Shown: positions 24,111 to 37,340, numbered from the stretch's first letter. The stretch is DNA of 64,000 bases from Latrodectus hesperus (GCA_037975125.1 JAJQOW010000014.1:6572457-6636456), one strand, 5' to 3'. Made by a program: numbers and translations. Notes: generated from the sequence alone by a model not told the origin.

Positions 24111-27100
24111 TATATATATATGGTTTAAACTTTATTTCTATGTAATAGTTAAAGTTAAAAAATTAGCAAGGTAAAAAATTGTTAATTTTTAAATTTTGAC
24201 TAATTATTACCGAAAAACTTAATTACTTTACTTATAAAATAAATATTATTTATATAAGATTTTATACTTATAGACTAAGATTGTTATCAAATACAGTAAA
24301 TTAACAATATACAACCATTCATTTCAATAAAAGTTTCAATCCCTCAGAGACTCATCCTCTTTTATGTAATAAATTTTTTGATGTACATTTTCACAATATC
24401 TTTATTTATGTATTGTTGCCATATTGTTTAGATTTTCAAAATGTTTGGTCAAAGTACCGTGATTACTTCCTCACGTAATTTTATTTTTAAATTTTAATGG
24501 GGGTCATAATAGAAAGATACTTTCAAAATAAACTAAGAAAGCTAACGATTTCGAGTGTTTCTGAAGTTCAGTTAGATTTAATTTTGTGTTTTGTATGAAT
24601 TTTACAGTTTGAAATAAATTACTCTGTCATCTGTTTAATTAGCATATGATAAAATTATATCATATAGTATCTAAATATTTACAGCTCTATAAATTCCATT
24701 CGTGTAGAATAAATATTTCTCGAACCTTTGAAAATTAAATAAGAACTATAGTTGAATACAATCAAATTTCTGTATGTGTATAAGATAGAATTATTAGTCT
24801 TAAAGAATTGATAAAAATTTAATCAGTCACAAATTTTTAAAACAATTCAATAAAAACAATATTAAAAATGAATAAAAAATGCATCGCAAGAATATAGAGA
24901 AAGTGATTCTTAACTTCTCGTATACCCTTAACAAATAGAAAATTTTAGCATGTCATTCGCGAACGTAATTTAAAATATAAATAATTTTTAAGTTATAGCA
25001 AAATACGTTTTAAAAGTTGAAAAGCAATTAAAGCATTTGTATTTTGATTCTTGAATTATATAAATAATTGTTGATTTGCAAATATTTTCAGAAACAATTA
25101 TTAAGAATATTTGTATGCAAAATAGTTTTAAGATATTAAGGATTATTTTTTTAACTATTTCAAAGATAATTTATCGTACACTATAATTTTAATTGGGACG
25201 GACATATTTGCTATAATTTATTATTTAAACATTTTGAAACAGATATAAAAAATTTGATATTAAACTATTTTTATTAGTTTATTATATTCAGTATAACGTT
25301 AAATCACCTTTTGTTTTCCTATTTGTTACTAAAACTACCTGTTCACTTTTGTGTGATTTCAATAAATTTTATTTGTTTTTCGTCATTCTGAAATTCATAA
25401 AGTGTATTTGTATATTAAAAACTCTTAGAAAATGCTTTGTTTATTTTATATTTATGAACAGAAAAAAATTACCAGGAAAATGAACTTAGAAAAATGTATG
25501 AGAAAGATTATCACTATTTTATAAATTATTTAAGATACTTAATTACATAGTTTTAATATTTCTTCAAAAATGATTTTATGTCAAAACAATCACAAAAACT
25601 TAATAAATGTTCATAAAATATAAATACTTTAAGTGTTTTTAAAAGCGATTTTTTGCATCAAATTTTCATTCTAAATTAATAAATAATTTGCATTTTGTCT
25701 TCAAGTATTTAACTTTTATTTTAAATTAGAAATTTCTAGAGTTTTTGATTTTTTAATTTAACGTATTTATAGTTAGTTATTTAAATCCTATTTGTTTCAT
25801 TATCAAATTAATCACGTTACCCCAAACGTAACTCATTCACTTCGAAAGAAACTGCACAAATCAAATTATAACTTTGGACAGAAGCCATTAATTTCCTCAT
25901 TCAATCGAATTTTAATTGAACATATCGACTCAAGTACAAAATTTCTCTTTCGCTTAAGCAAACAGAAAGTGTATCTACTGTCACGTGATATTCTTTATTG
26001 CTAGAAGACACGCACAGGAAGAGAGTATACAGATACCAACTTCGGAGATTATTTGATTTCACCTTGTAAAGTGAAATGTACTTTCGATATTTTTCGCTGG
26101 GAATTCTATTTCCTTGAGTATTTTAATTAAAATTATAAACCTCTAGGGAGAACTTAATAACAGAGATCAATAAATATATATCTCTTTCCCTGTGTAAACC
26201 ACTGATGACCGAAGCAACTAAATTAAATTTGAACTAAAGTCTAGAATGTGCCTACCTAAATATACATAATCAAATTAAACTTATTACCTGCTCAAAAATA
26301 AATTACTAATTATTTTATCCAACTTAATGGATTTGGTTTCATTGTAGAACAGTTTTATTTTCATTAATGAATATTTCGCAAGAAATTTAGAATATTTAGT
26401 GCATTATTTAAATTTCTAAAAATTAGAAATGCTATACACAATACTTTTTTTAATATAACTACAAAAGTACTATTTCTGCCAAATGAATGTAAGTATTTTT
26501 ATGCGCTTAAATATGTTTGTATGCAAATTATTTCTTAGCAATTAATAGGATGACATTTTGAATCAAGTTATTTGATTTCCTCACCATTGCTTTTGACTAT
26601 TGTGAAACATAAATATTTCAATTTATGTGTATTATTGAAATTGAATTAATTTTTTCATTCTCTTGCATTCTTTTCTTTAATATTTATGCTACATTAAAAA
26701 ACTTGATGAATATTTAATTTTGATCAGATTCAAATTTGAATTGAAGCACATTTGGGATGTGAAATAAAGCTTATATAATAATATATTATGTATTAAATTA
26801 GCCTTTCTCTCTACTAAAAATTTGTAATTAAAATAATATTAAATATATTTTAATTGTATATGACATTTTTAAGTCTCTTCAAATAATAAAATCATTTTAT
26901 ATGATTTTGATGGACTATATTCAACTCAATAGCAAGTACGATGTATCAAACAAAGATTATATTAACCAAACTAAATTAGATTTTCGATTGTTTTTTTTGG
27001 CGATTTTTTTATTATTAGTTTGCTACTTATTTTTTAAAGATTTATTGAAAATGCTGTGCATAAATAAATATCACCGTCGATGTGCTATGTTTCATTTTAA

Positions 27101-29219
27101 TGCAAATTTTAAATAAAAGCATTATCTGTCCTCAAACTTATGTAGGTATTTTCAAATGATTTCGGGATGCTGAAAAGAAAATAGTGTTTTAAATAAAGAT
27201 TATTTCCAAATACAACACTTAATCCATTTCATGAATTAAATAAATGTCTTATAATTTGTTTTGATAAAAGAACAGTACATATTCATGGAAAAAAATTATA
27301 AAAATAAAATTTATTAATCCAAAATTTCTGTCTAAGATAAGAAAAGATACATCAGACAGGAACTTAATGCACGAAAAACATAGGTAATATGTGACTAAAA
27401 AGTGAACTGTTATCTTATTGATATTTCTGTTATTGAAAAATTATTTTAACCAGTACATTTTTAGTTTTATCTTTAACCAGCAAGAGAAATTCTCAAATAA
27501 CATGGTTACGAAATTTCTCTTATTTAGACATGTTGGTGCTGCATTAAAATGAATAACGATTATGATGAATTACAGGATTCAATATACTGTTGTAAATTAA
27601 CCATTTAAATCTTTGCATCAAAAATTTTAATTGTTATAAACTCTAATTTTAAATACATTTTTTATTATATTTTACTATAAATTAAATATAACAAATAAAA
27701 AATTAAAAATATTAAATAAAAAATTAAAAATATGAAATTAAAAAATTAAAAAGTTAACTTTAAATAAAATTTAAATAATTTTTAAACGAAAATTTCTAGA
27801 TATTTAATTAATCTTTCATCATAACATTAAGGATTAAAAAGTATTAAGGTAATTTTTTATTTATCTCTTACTTCTTAACCGAAACATTCTCTCTTTATGA
27901 AACTCAAGTTTCATTAAATGGATTCAAATGAGATATTCAGTTAAAATACCATGTTTTGTTATTTACAAATCTAATCGAAGATTCTACTAGAATATTTGCA
28001 GATTATTCCATAAAATTAGATTTTTAGGCAGAAACACTGAATATCCCTGATTTGTTTATTTGCCGTGCTGCGACTCCATTTTACATGGAAATTAATTCAA
28101 CCAGGGCATACAATTTAAAATTTATTTCCAAAAAAACAGTGGAAGTAGGAATAGAATACACAAATTGTTGAAATGAAGTCCAAAACACTTATCGATCAGC
28201 TGAGATCCCGGAATTAGCTTCACTTACAGACACTGAATTCATTCTCAACAATAATTATTTACACATTTTTCTTTTCTACTAAATTTTGAAAAAACTCTGC
28301 GAAAGATACCCCTAAGTCACCAGATATAAAATATTCTTGTTGTTTGATAATTATAATTCATCCATGTTTAAGTGCATGTTGTTAATCGAAGTATGCATAT
28401 TGCAAATGAAACAACAAAAATCTCAATATCAAAACAATTCAAAAGTAATGAAGTAAATTATTCTTATAATCCATCATTCGGTATTAATTTTTCAAACATG
28501 ACAAAATTCATTAAAAACAAAACATTAGTATGAGAACCATCCCTTCATTCCACAAAAATTCAGAAGAGAACAACCTTTTTTGTTTATGTAATAATCTAGT
28601 TACACCAATACATTAATGCATTGTACTGCTGCTATATATATCCTTAGCAAAAAATCCTAGACTTTTCTATTGTTGACTTTATCCAATTTATTTAAGAAAG
28701 ACTTAATTGAAATGATCAAATTTGAGTAAGACGTCTGTATGACATAAATTCAATTGTCGACAAATTAACAGAAAAAATTATAAAGCGATTCAGAAAATAA
28801 TATCATAAAATTGTTTCAAACCTGCTTGAATTTCAATCTAATGAAATATTTTCTGATAACTAATTAATATAAATATGATTCTAAGATGTTTAGATTATGA
28901 TAGAGTTTTTATTAAAACAAATATGTGATATTATCTCTATCATCCAAAAATCAAATTTTGCGATAGGAAATGGAAATTTATTTGTCAACTTAAGATTTTT
29001 GAATTTAACAATGGAGATTTTAATTCTTTACTATATAGTTTTTCAATTGCACTTTAAGTTTTACATTTTTAATTAAAAAATTTCTATTTTACTCTAATGA
29101 TGATCTATTTATAAATCAATTCCTAAATTTCAATTTTAATTATTTATAATATTCATCCTTACCATTAAGCTAACAGAAGTTCCTATTTTTGTTTTAAATT
29201 GAAGGAAAAAGTTAAGATA

Positions 29220-29225
<6 letters not shown>
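24111..29225. other. Long AT-rich stretch, no gene recognised
   Basis: About 5 kb without a credible coding frame, RNA gene or mobile-element signature. Small frames at 25,792-26,004 and 26,901-27,116 have random composition. A short tandem repeat at 27,695-27,755 is listed separately. Confidence 0.5.
27695..27755. repeat. Short AT-rich tandem repeat
   Basis: About three imperfect copies of a 20-base unit (aaataaaaaattaaaaatat). Confidence 0.6.

Positions 29226-29309
<84 letters not shown>
29226..29309. repeat. (AT)n microsatellite, about 84 bp
   Basis: Pure alternating AT. Confidence 0.97.
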
Positions 29310-29312
<3 letters not shown>

Positions 29313-31208
29313 GATGTATCATATGTTGGTTAAAATCTAAATGAAGGTAAATTACCATTAAAGTTATACCCTTGGTATATATATGTTTTGAAGTTTTATG
29401 AATTTTTCACTACCTGATGGACACTTTTCGGAAATAATGATAAAAAAATTAGTGACACACAAATATGACCAATCATAAAAAGGGCCTTTAATTAAGATAT
29501 AAAGTAGAAATATTGAGATTATAAACTATAGTAAAATACATAACTATGCTTTCAATCCCTTAAAAAGTTATTAGAAAGTACTCGTAAAATATTTATTGTA
29601 AATATTATTTTTTTATTATTTAGTATTAATATGGCTTACAAAATCCACTTTTCTTTTTACTTTTTTCAATGAATTTTGTTATTTAATTTATCTTTTTCTT
29701 AAAATAAGATAATATGAAAAATCTTTAAACTCGTTTAGCTTTTTCTCTTTCTATTGTATGCTTAAAATAAGAATTAGTTAATATGTAACGAAATTCTTTT
29801 AGAATATTTATGTTAATAAAAATAAAGAAAATGTTTCTTAAATACCCTTTTTAGTTCCAGAGTTTTTTCAAAATATTTTAGTAGAACTATTCTAAACTAT
29901 GAACTTACTATTTTAAGTACTTCACAAGGTAAAAAAATACTTTGTGAAGTACTTAAATAGTAAATTAAGAGAGCTATTATGGTTAAATTTTATATTCTTG
30001 TGAATTTTTGACCTCAAAATATATCTTTAAAGAAAGGCGGAATTTATGAAATTTTCGGTATGAAAATAAATATATCATATCATAAACTAAACCTAAGCTT
30101 TCTATAAATTTTTATTTAAAACTAGTTCTCTCAATAAAGAGAAACATAATTTATGAACGTGACAAAACTAAATATAATTCTCCTTTTGATGTTCTTTCTC
30201 TTCGTGTTCTTTAATGTAAAATTTTTCTTTAAGAGCTTTCTACACGCGAAACTACAATTTTCAAAATTGTATGCCATAATTTTCATTTTTCGTTTAAATT
30301 TCTATAATAATGTTTATTTATTGTACTTAATTTAAAATTGATTCTGCGAATTAAATAGGTAAGTACGAAAAAATTTGTTCTGATCATTTTCGTTCTAATA
30401 GTTATTTGTTTTTCAGTTTTCAGTTAGATACATTACTTTCAAAAAATTCAAACATGCAAATAAAATTATAAGTTGAATATGGAATTCACTTGATTTTTTT
30501 TTAATAAAAATGAACTTATTAACTATAAAAGGAATTTTGTTTAGGAACTTATCAGATAACATTATAATTACGTTAATTAATATTTCATTTTGGTGGTAAA
30601 ACAAATGTAATAGATAAATTTATATATTCTTAAAATTTATCATCAATAAGAGATACATGTATTTCTGTTGTATTTCTTTATATTCCTGAATTCTGCTTCT
30701 AATTACAAGAACATATTCAAAATAAAATAATACAATATCGTGAAATTTTAAAATCAAAAGTACATTATTGTAAAATTAATATTGTATATTATTGTAATAA
30801 AATATTTAGGATTGTCCTTTGTGTTCATGTATAATATTTAAAAAATTTTAAAACATTCTTTTTTTATGACTAAGCAATTAAAGTTACGAAATATTGAATT
30901 TATGTTTTAACAATTTTTTTCTTATCTGAAAACACATTATGCCAAATAATGTCCAAAAGAATTATTAAAATTGTCAATGATAATTTAAATATGTTATTTT
31001 TATTTTCAATGTGAGCGAAATTCTTAGAATTTTTCATTTTTTACAGGTAACTGCAAAATTAATTCTAGTGTATAATGCATATTTCTTTATAAAATTATTT
31101 CAAATTATTCGTCAGACAATTTATTTTGAGTAGACATTATACTTCTCTGTGAAAAACATGCTTTTTATAAACTTACCCTAAATGCCATTTTAAGATTTAT
31201 GAGAACAG
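29310..31208. other. AT-rich, no gene recognised
   Basis: Nothing beyond one strong hairpin (29905-29963). Confidence 0.5.
29905..29963. other. Hairpin, 22-bp arms
   Basis: Left arm 29905-29927 (ttactattttaagtacttca, then caa) pairs with 29942-29963 with only a one-base bulge; the spacer is 14 bases. It could be a small foldback element or an inverted duplication. Confidence 0.75.
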
Positions 31209-31454
31209 ATGCCGTATAATTCAGGATTCCAAATAGAGGGTTTGGTGATCTTTTGGCGGATATTCTTATTTGTCTGTCAATCTGGTTTTTATTACATCAT
31301 AGATTTGGAGACCTACATAAATTCTGCAGAAAATTCTATTTTGACATCGCTAGTATTTATGTCACCGCCCACGTCATAATACGTCATCTTGGTATCACAC
31401 ACATTTCTTCATCGCCAAAAAATTCAGAATTTGGATTCCTGGATTATACGGCAT
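31209..31454. mobile_element. MITE-like element, 246 bp with 26-bp TIRs
   Basis: Left end 31209-31234 (atgccgtataattcaggatt, then ccaaat) and right end 31429-31454 are inverted repeats matching at 24 of 26 positions. Similarity continues weakly inward (ttttggcg on both sides). The interior is GC-richer than the flanks, with no transposase. A possible target duplication is only the dinucleotide AT and cannot be told from the repeat itself. A non-autonomous DNA transposon is the best reading; the superfamily is unknown. The frame at 31,253-31,528 lacks an ATG start and overlaps the element, so it is not a gene. Confidence 0.75.
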
Positions 31455-34400
31455 TTGAGCCGATTTATAATTATTTATTTTATCAGAAATATATCAGTTA
31501 TCTATGTCTATTTAATAGCACACAATGAATATTCTGACAAATGAAGAGTGCTGTTTGGCATTTGGACAGTCTAAAGACAGCACTCCAAGAAGACTTTTCA
31601 TAGATTGCATTTCATATTCACTTGTTACAAGGCAAAATAGGTCCGAAAGTCATCAAATCCCCAATCAAGAAGATGTGACTGCAGAACGCATTAGTGCAAA
31701 TTCCGTCTCACGCTGTTTAATAGTGACTAAGATATAACCTAGACAAGCATCTTTTGACATTTGGCTCAATTTCTGGTACAGTTGAAACAGTTGCATAGTA
31801 AAAATATCGCAGAGAAAAATAAAGCAAACATATAATTATAATGTTGTTGTTGTGGCTTATCCTCAAAATATTTGATGAAGTCAGACAAGGTCCATCAGAT
31901 TATTGACCCAAGGCAATCGAGGATCAGAAGGGGGATGTGAATATCATTAATAATATAAAGAAATGACAACTCTAAGCAAAATTATGCATTCTAGAATGAT
32001 CATTTACATTTCGGTTTGATATCAAATAAATCAATCGAAGTGGTTTTGAATGGCAATCAACGAATCAAAAACAATAAGTGTGCTCATTGGGATCATTTGT
32101 AAAAGAAAATGACCACCATTATTATAGAAAATGATCCTACTAAAATTATCTCATTCTACTTCCGCAATAAATAATGATGTTAGAATATATCATTCCACTT
32201 ATATTTCGAAATTACCAATAGCTGTAAACCGAAGCAATTCACTACACTTTAAATGCTAATGAATATTTGTCAAAAAATTATAGCAGACAAATAAACAGAA
32301 TAACTAATCATACGATATTACGATTATGTATTTTGAAAATTTTGTTTTTTTTTTTTATTTCCATCACTATTTTTAAATGAAATAAAAATTGAAGATTTAT
32401 TTTCAAGAGAAATTGAGAGTGTTTTACCAGTGTGATTTTCTCCTGAGTTGTATTGTGAAATTGTAACAATCCTGATTTGATTTATTTCAATTGATATTTT
32501 GTAAATGACGATGCTTATTTTGTAAATGATGATATTTTCTAAAAAAATGCACAGTAAAAAACTACTGATTGCTAAGGAAAATTTATTTTTGTTAAAGATA
32601 ATTTTAAATAACATTCATTAGTGTAATTCCTAATAATGATCCCGTATTCTCAGAATAATGTGATAGTTAAATCCATAATTCCTATATAGTGCTTATAATT
32701 TTTGTTATTGAGGTACTGCTTTTAGCATACTTAGCGATCAGAGTGGGTGCTTGGATGTTTTCCAAGTTTTGTCCTTTGGGACACGTGAATAAGTCTTTAT
32801 AAAAGTATTAAAAATTTCTCACAAAAAGCAATACCCAGGTTAAATTCAAATGATTTTTGACAGACTTATCTGTTAGTTTACCTGTTCTTCAGGGCCAAAT
32901 ATCCACTTGTTTTACCTCATTATTACAATAATTAAAACTGTTCAATTTAAGAGGAGTTTTCTTCATTGAAATTAAAAACCTTTTTATCAGTCATTTCGTA
33001 ATAAATCAATTAAAATAAGCATTGTGTAATAAGAAAATTGAATTAAAGTTTTTGCAAAATTTTTTTAAAGTGTAGATACGGCTTTGTAGAATTTTTTTTC
33101 ATGGAAGAACAATAAGAAAATTGTACATTCTATTGATTACAGTCATCCATCAAAGCATTATCGAAATAAACGATAATAATTAAAAATATTTCTTATCAAG
33201 CTACATTTTGCAACTTCATTCAAAATAAAAATATTATTAAATGAGTACCTAAAAATTTGAGTGAATTAGAATTTTTTTATAAATAATCCTTTTAGCTTAA
33301 AAACAGAACTTGAATCTACATATTACTATCGAAACAAAATTATAAATTTATATTTTATTTTAAAATAAATAATATATGATAAAAAGGAGTAAAACATGCA
33401 TGGATTTCACTAGAACTTATTGATTTTCAGAATATTAAAATTAAATTATTTTGATATACCTTATAAAAAGATGGAACATAACACAGATATATGAATAAGT
33501 AATGGTGTTCACATATTTTAACAATTATTAATTGAGCAAATATTTAGATGTAAAAATAGCATTACTATGTAAAAGTAAATTAATAAAAATCGTATGCCGC
33601 AATCATGTTCTCATTGTTAATCGTTCATATTTACATATGAATTCATCTTCAGTGAAGAATTAAAAATGTACGTGTTTCCAATACGATTTTTATTAAGAAG
33701 TATAAAATATATATTCGAAATACTTTAAATATATATATAGTAAACTGAACAAATACATAATTGAGTTTGAATGAAGCAATTTTTCCTTATCTGCACATAA
33801 ATGTTTCTAAATAATGTAAAACAGGAAAATATCATAATCCAATCTACGTCGTTTCTCGTTCATGCCAGAAAAAAATATAAACTCTTATTTATCTAATATA
33901 TTTTCCCGAAATGAATGCCTTCTTAGTAATAAACTTTGCTAGATATTTCGCAAAAGAGTTAATGAAAGATATATAGTCCTCTGTGAATGAAGTGAATAAA
34001 TTTTATGTGAAACTGGATGCTGCAGTAAAACAATAGCTTTGTTAAGTTCTTATGGTTTTTATTTCGAAACATTCACTATTTTTGACATGTAAAAGTCATT
34101 GTTATAATATTATAAGGTTTACAAAATGTTTATTTTTATATACACAAAAATATTTTCTCATTCATTGTAAGTCAGTAATATTTAAAAAGTTTTGTTACAT
34201 CTTTTAAGTCGATTATATTATTATATTTGTGACTTTTGTAGTTTCCTATAATAAATATTAATTAAAATGTATGCCGTGTTTAGTAAATACGACGTTACGT
34301 ATGCATTTTAAATGTGTTTCAGTTATTTTCCGCTACAAATATAAGAAAAGTCATTTTTACATGCATTAAATTTTAATATTGAACTAATCCCTAATTAATT

Positions 34401-34575
34401 AAGCTATGCAAATTTTAAATACTTTTTTTATATTTTCTATCAAATGCTTCAATGACAATCTCGTTCTTGCTTACATGATTGGTTAGACATACGCTGTTTC
34501 ATAAAATAAATGACAGCCTAAGAATGAAACAGCTGTTTAATTCTTATGGTTTTAATTCTATGACATTCACTATTT
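31455..34575. other. AT-rich, no gene recognised
   Basis: No credible gene. A 70-codon frame at 31,525-31,737 shows no family resemblance. It starts inside a 9-bp inverted repeat pair (gagtgctgt/acagcactc). Confidence 0.45.
32750..32850. repeat. Diverged interspersed repeat, copy a
   Basis: The segment with tttgtcctttgggacacgtg shares its layout with 40,140-40,260 (tatcctttacgacacgtgaa) and 49,735-49,855 (ctcctttgtgacatgagaat). In copies a and c a similar taaaaatt.ctca block and a cagg end follow. This is aligned by eye only. Confidence 0.35.
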
Positions 34576-35265
34576 TTCGATATATATATATATTTTTTTA
34601 TTTGGGAAAACAAAAATATCTCCCTGTGCAGCAAGGAATACCACACAGGGCCCGAAGGTACAACAAATGTACTACAAAACAAATCCAAATAATACATGAG
34701 ATGAAAAAAGTAATAATAAAAGAAAGCAGAGAGAAAAAAAGAGATATAAAAATGAAAAATGAATTAGATAACAGCATGGATAAATTTTACAAAAAATTCA
34801 AAATTCTCTTTCTTAACTAGGTCCACCATAATCAGGGGCCACCTGTTATTTAAGTCTTTACAAAGCTCGTTCCTTACTTCTGAAACAGATGAACATTCAA
34901 GAAGAATGTGAGAAGGGTTGTCACTCCCAGAGTTGCACTTGCACACCTCACTGTTTTTAATGTGGAAACGGTGTAGGTAACTATTGAATTTCCCATGTCC
35001 AGTGAGGAATTGCGTAATTTTAAAGTCAATGTAAGACCAGTATTCTTAATTCTGCATTGAACATAAGGGAAAAAATATTTGGTCCACTTACAATTAGGAG
35101 AGGAAATGAAACCTGAGTTCCATTCTGTGATAATCTTCTTTTTGGTAGTGGTTTTGAAAAAAGACTTGGGTAAGCTGGTATTGAGTTTATTTGGAAGTGA
35201 AAGAGAAGATTTGGCCAGGAAATGTTCGATATATCAAAGCCTTTGTTGTAATTTCTTAAGGCTTC
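34576..35265 (-). mobile_element. LINE 3' end, minus strand, with 3' UTR and tail
   Basis: Reading on the minus strand, an ORF2 C-terminus (35,265 to 34,764) is followed by a 3' UTR of about 170 bases and an end rich in A and T: aataaaaaaatatatatata on the minus strand at about 34,580-34,600, which includes an AATAAA. The 5' end is truncated. It appears to be a different LINE family from those at 12.3, 18.2 and 52.9 kb. No clear target duplication was found. Confidence 0.8.
34764..35265 (-). pseudogene. LINE ORF2 C-terminus, frameshifted
   Basis: In order: LPNKLNTSLPKSFFKT, ITEWNSGFISSPNCKWTKYF, then after a frameshift near 35,031 DFKITQFLTGHGKFNSYLHR, VCKCNSGSDNPSHILLEC, then a basic and hydrophobic tail ending at the stop 34764-34766. 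The T-x-F-L-T-G-H-G ... C-x-C ... H-I-L-x-E-C pattern is the Cys/His tail that follows RNase H in many arthropod LINEs. No RT or endonuclease part is present, so it is a dead fragment. Confidence 0.82.
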
Positions 35266-35390
35266 CAAAATATTTATTCTTCAATATCAAACATTGCATC
35301 ATATAATGGTATTCAATGAATCGATAAGAGGTAAGAGCACAAATATAGCACAAAAGCACAAACATAAGCTGTATAGAAAATTTGCATTTT

Positions 35391-35691
35391 AATTTTTTTT
35401 AACAATGGCGGGCACTTGGGTGTGACAAACCTCTTCACCACAACAAGTTCGGAAACTGCTTCACATTTGTCGTTACCAGTGGGCACCTGTGAATCAATTC
35501 GCGGAGGCCAGCAGCATTACTCACACCGCACCACCACAAACCCGTTTATAAGGGTGGGGACACATTCATACATAATCTCAGAAGAAAGGACAGGTAAACA
35601 CAGAGAGAAAGTAACATCCATGCCCGAACCAGGATTCGAACCAGGGAACCACAGCTCAGGAGTCAGAAACGCTAACCACTCAGCCACCGGC
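35391..35691 (-). mobile_element. tRNA-derived SINE, family A, copy 1
   Basis: Minus strand. The tRNA-like head at 35,691-35,625 carries an A-box-like tggctgagtggttagcg and a B-box ggttcgaatcc, the internal RNA polymerase III promoter. The body contains ttcttctgagat.atgta and aacgggtttgtgg, and ends gcccgccattgtt plus an A-rich tail. A second copy is at 42,517-42,803. The open frames on both strands here are by-products. No clear target duplication is visible for this copy. Confidence 0.88.
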
Positions 35692-35842
35692 AATATTGAA
35701 TTAAAAAACTGTTTCACATCGCATATAGATGTCATTGAAAAGCTCAAATTCTTTCCTACTTCCTGAATTTTATAGGATGATAACAGAAAGCACTAAATAT
35801 TTGACATAACTTGTATTTTGAACAAAATATAATGGGAATAAA
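35692..35842. other. Spacer, nothing recognised
   Basis: AT-rich sequence between the SINE and the solo LTR. Confidence 0.5.
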
Positions 35843-35975
35843 ATAGTGTTACAAATTTATAAATAATGATTATATTTGTCTTAAAATATCTCAGACAGAT
35901 CGAAAATTCTCACATTTTGGGCAAAAATTGCGGTATTTAGACGTTTTGTAGTTTAAAAGCTGATTTCCTAATAAT

Positions 35976-36050
35976 TTGGCGACTTGGCGATAGTTGGCGA
36001 GATTCTTGGCGACTTGGCGACGGTTGGCGAGATTCTTGGCGACTTGGCGA
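35976..36050 (+). repeat. 30-bp minisatellite in U3 of the LTR
   Basis: 2.5 copies of a unit starting ttggcgacttggcga, at 35976-36005, 36006-36035 and 36036-36050. TTGGCGA recurs seven or more times. U3 repeats of this kind often act as enhancer modules; that is inference here. Confidence 0.85.
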
Positions 36051-36164
36051 GAAATCGATACTTCTGGAAACATCCATCACCTAAGCTCTAGGACCAATAT
36101 TTTTCGAGAGCCTAGAAGCTTCCAGAACCTTAACGAAATTGGTAGATTTCTCCGCCAAGTCAGG

Positions 36165-36172
36165 TATAAATA
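36165..36172 (+). promoter_or_regulatory. TATA box of the solo LTR
   Basis: tataaata, followed about 20-30 bases downstream by GC-richer sequence where transcription would start (about 36,195-36,205). Confidence 0.65.
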
Positions 36173-36377
36173 CCGCAGCCCGACATGGAAGAGTCAGAGT
36201 TTTTGTGAAGACAGTCAGTGAGTGAAGACGATTAGTTGTGACTGCTAGTTGTTCTCTGTCTGAGGTATTTGAGACCTGTGATTGGAAGCTGTTTCTTATT
36301 ATATCTGACGAATTGTAGCTGTATAATTGTGATTGTTACAGCGGGAATTTCGTTTATCTAGTGAAGTTTTTTTTACG

Positions 36378-36383
36378 AATAAA
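36378..36383 (+). terminator. Polyadenylation signal of the solo LTR
   Basis: aataaa with a GT-rich stretch shortly downstream (gtcttgtgttc), about 210 bases after the TATA box. This matches the R region of an LTR. Confidence 0.65.
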
Positions 36384-36456
36384 AGTCTTGTGTTCATTAA
36401 GTGGTTGCTTTATTCAACTCTCAATCGACACGAACCCGTGGAGCTCGGTACAATAG

Positions 36457-37326
36457 TTATGAACTAAATCTCTATATGTTTATTCTCTCTTTAATAAAAT
36501 CGCTGTACAATAAATAACAGACTTATTCATATGGCCCTTAACCAAGAATGTGAAGTTATAAATATTCAATGATTATTCTGGTGAGACAGAATTTCTCACT
36601 ATTATTAAGATTCACTTTATTAAATTCAATTTTATACAAATTATTGTTGCGTCTATGTTTTATGAAATTTTAGCGAGAAAATTTATCCAAGTTTCTTTAA
36701 AGAGGATTTATTTTGATTCATTCTATCCATTTTACAGTAAATGGTTGATCCTATATCTCCGTCCTAAAAATTTTTGCATTTATTATTATGATAGCTATAC
36801 TCATGGCATTGAATTGAATAAAATTACTGTAAAAATACTATTTTTGTTCATGAGAAATTCAAAGTATTATACCAAATGATATTGATATGTGAATTTTAGA
36901 AATTATTTATTACTCCTCTAAAAAACCTTCGAAAGTTATTAATTTTCTTCTCTGGAAGACTCTGAACTATTACTAAATATAAAACCTATTGCTACTCTCT
37001 TATTACATGTATACAACATGGATAAAAAAAATAATTGTATTTAAATAAGTATGTTACTTAAATGCTATCTTTAATATATGATTTGAAATCTGTTCATGTG
37101 AAAAAAGAAACTAAATAAAAATTTCCTTGAAAGAAAAAGAATAAAAGAAATTATGTTTAAGACAATAATATGTGAAATGGCTTCAGTTTTCTAATTAAAA
37201 TGTTGTTTCATTTAAAATTCACATGTATTTATTTCACATTGAATATTATGACGTCATTTTCCTGTAGCATTTTACAAGTCATTATTTTATGCAAATATGC
37301 ACAATATTTCTAAATACTTACTAGCA
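36457..37326. other. AT-rich, no gene recognised
   Basis: Only short frames without recognisable features. Confidence 0.5.
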
Positions 37327-37340
37327 TAATTTAAAGTTGT

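Larger units (their letters stand above)
35847..36452 (+). mobile_element. Solo LTR, 606 bp
   Basis: Begins tgttac, ends ggtaca, and is flanked by the 4-base duplication atag (35843-35846 and 36453-36456). It contains a TATA box (36165-36172) and an AATAAA signal (36378-36383) in the right order and spacing for U3-R-U5 on the plus strand, and is GC-richer than its surroundings. No internal retroelement coding sequence adjoins it, so it is the product of LTR-LTR recombination. A 4-bp duplication fits Gypsy-type elements, but the family is not identified. Confidence 0.78.

Noticed and set aside
27695..27755. Possible origin or matrix-attachment signal in the A-rich tandem repeat
   Set aside because: Nothing beyond AT composition supports it in a uniformly AT-rich region.
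31253..31737. Frames of 91 and 70 codons at 31.25-31.74 kb
   Set aside because: The first opens at TTG inside the MITE-like element; the second has no family resemblance and random composition.
35416..35766. Frames of 116 and 76 codons on both strands at about 35.4-35.8 kb
   Set aside because: They lie in a tRNA-derived SINE; the GFEPGNH-type peptide is the translated B box.
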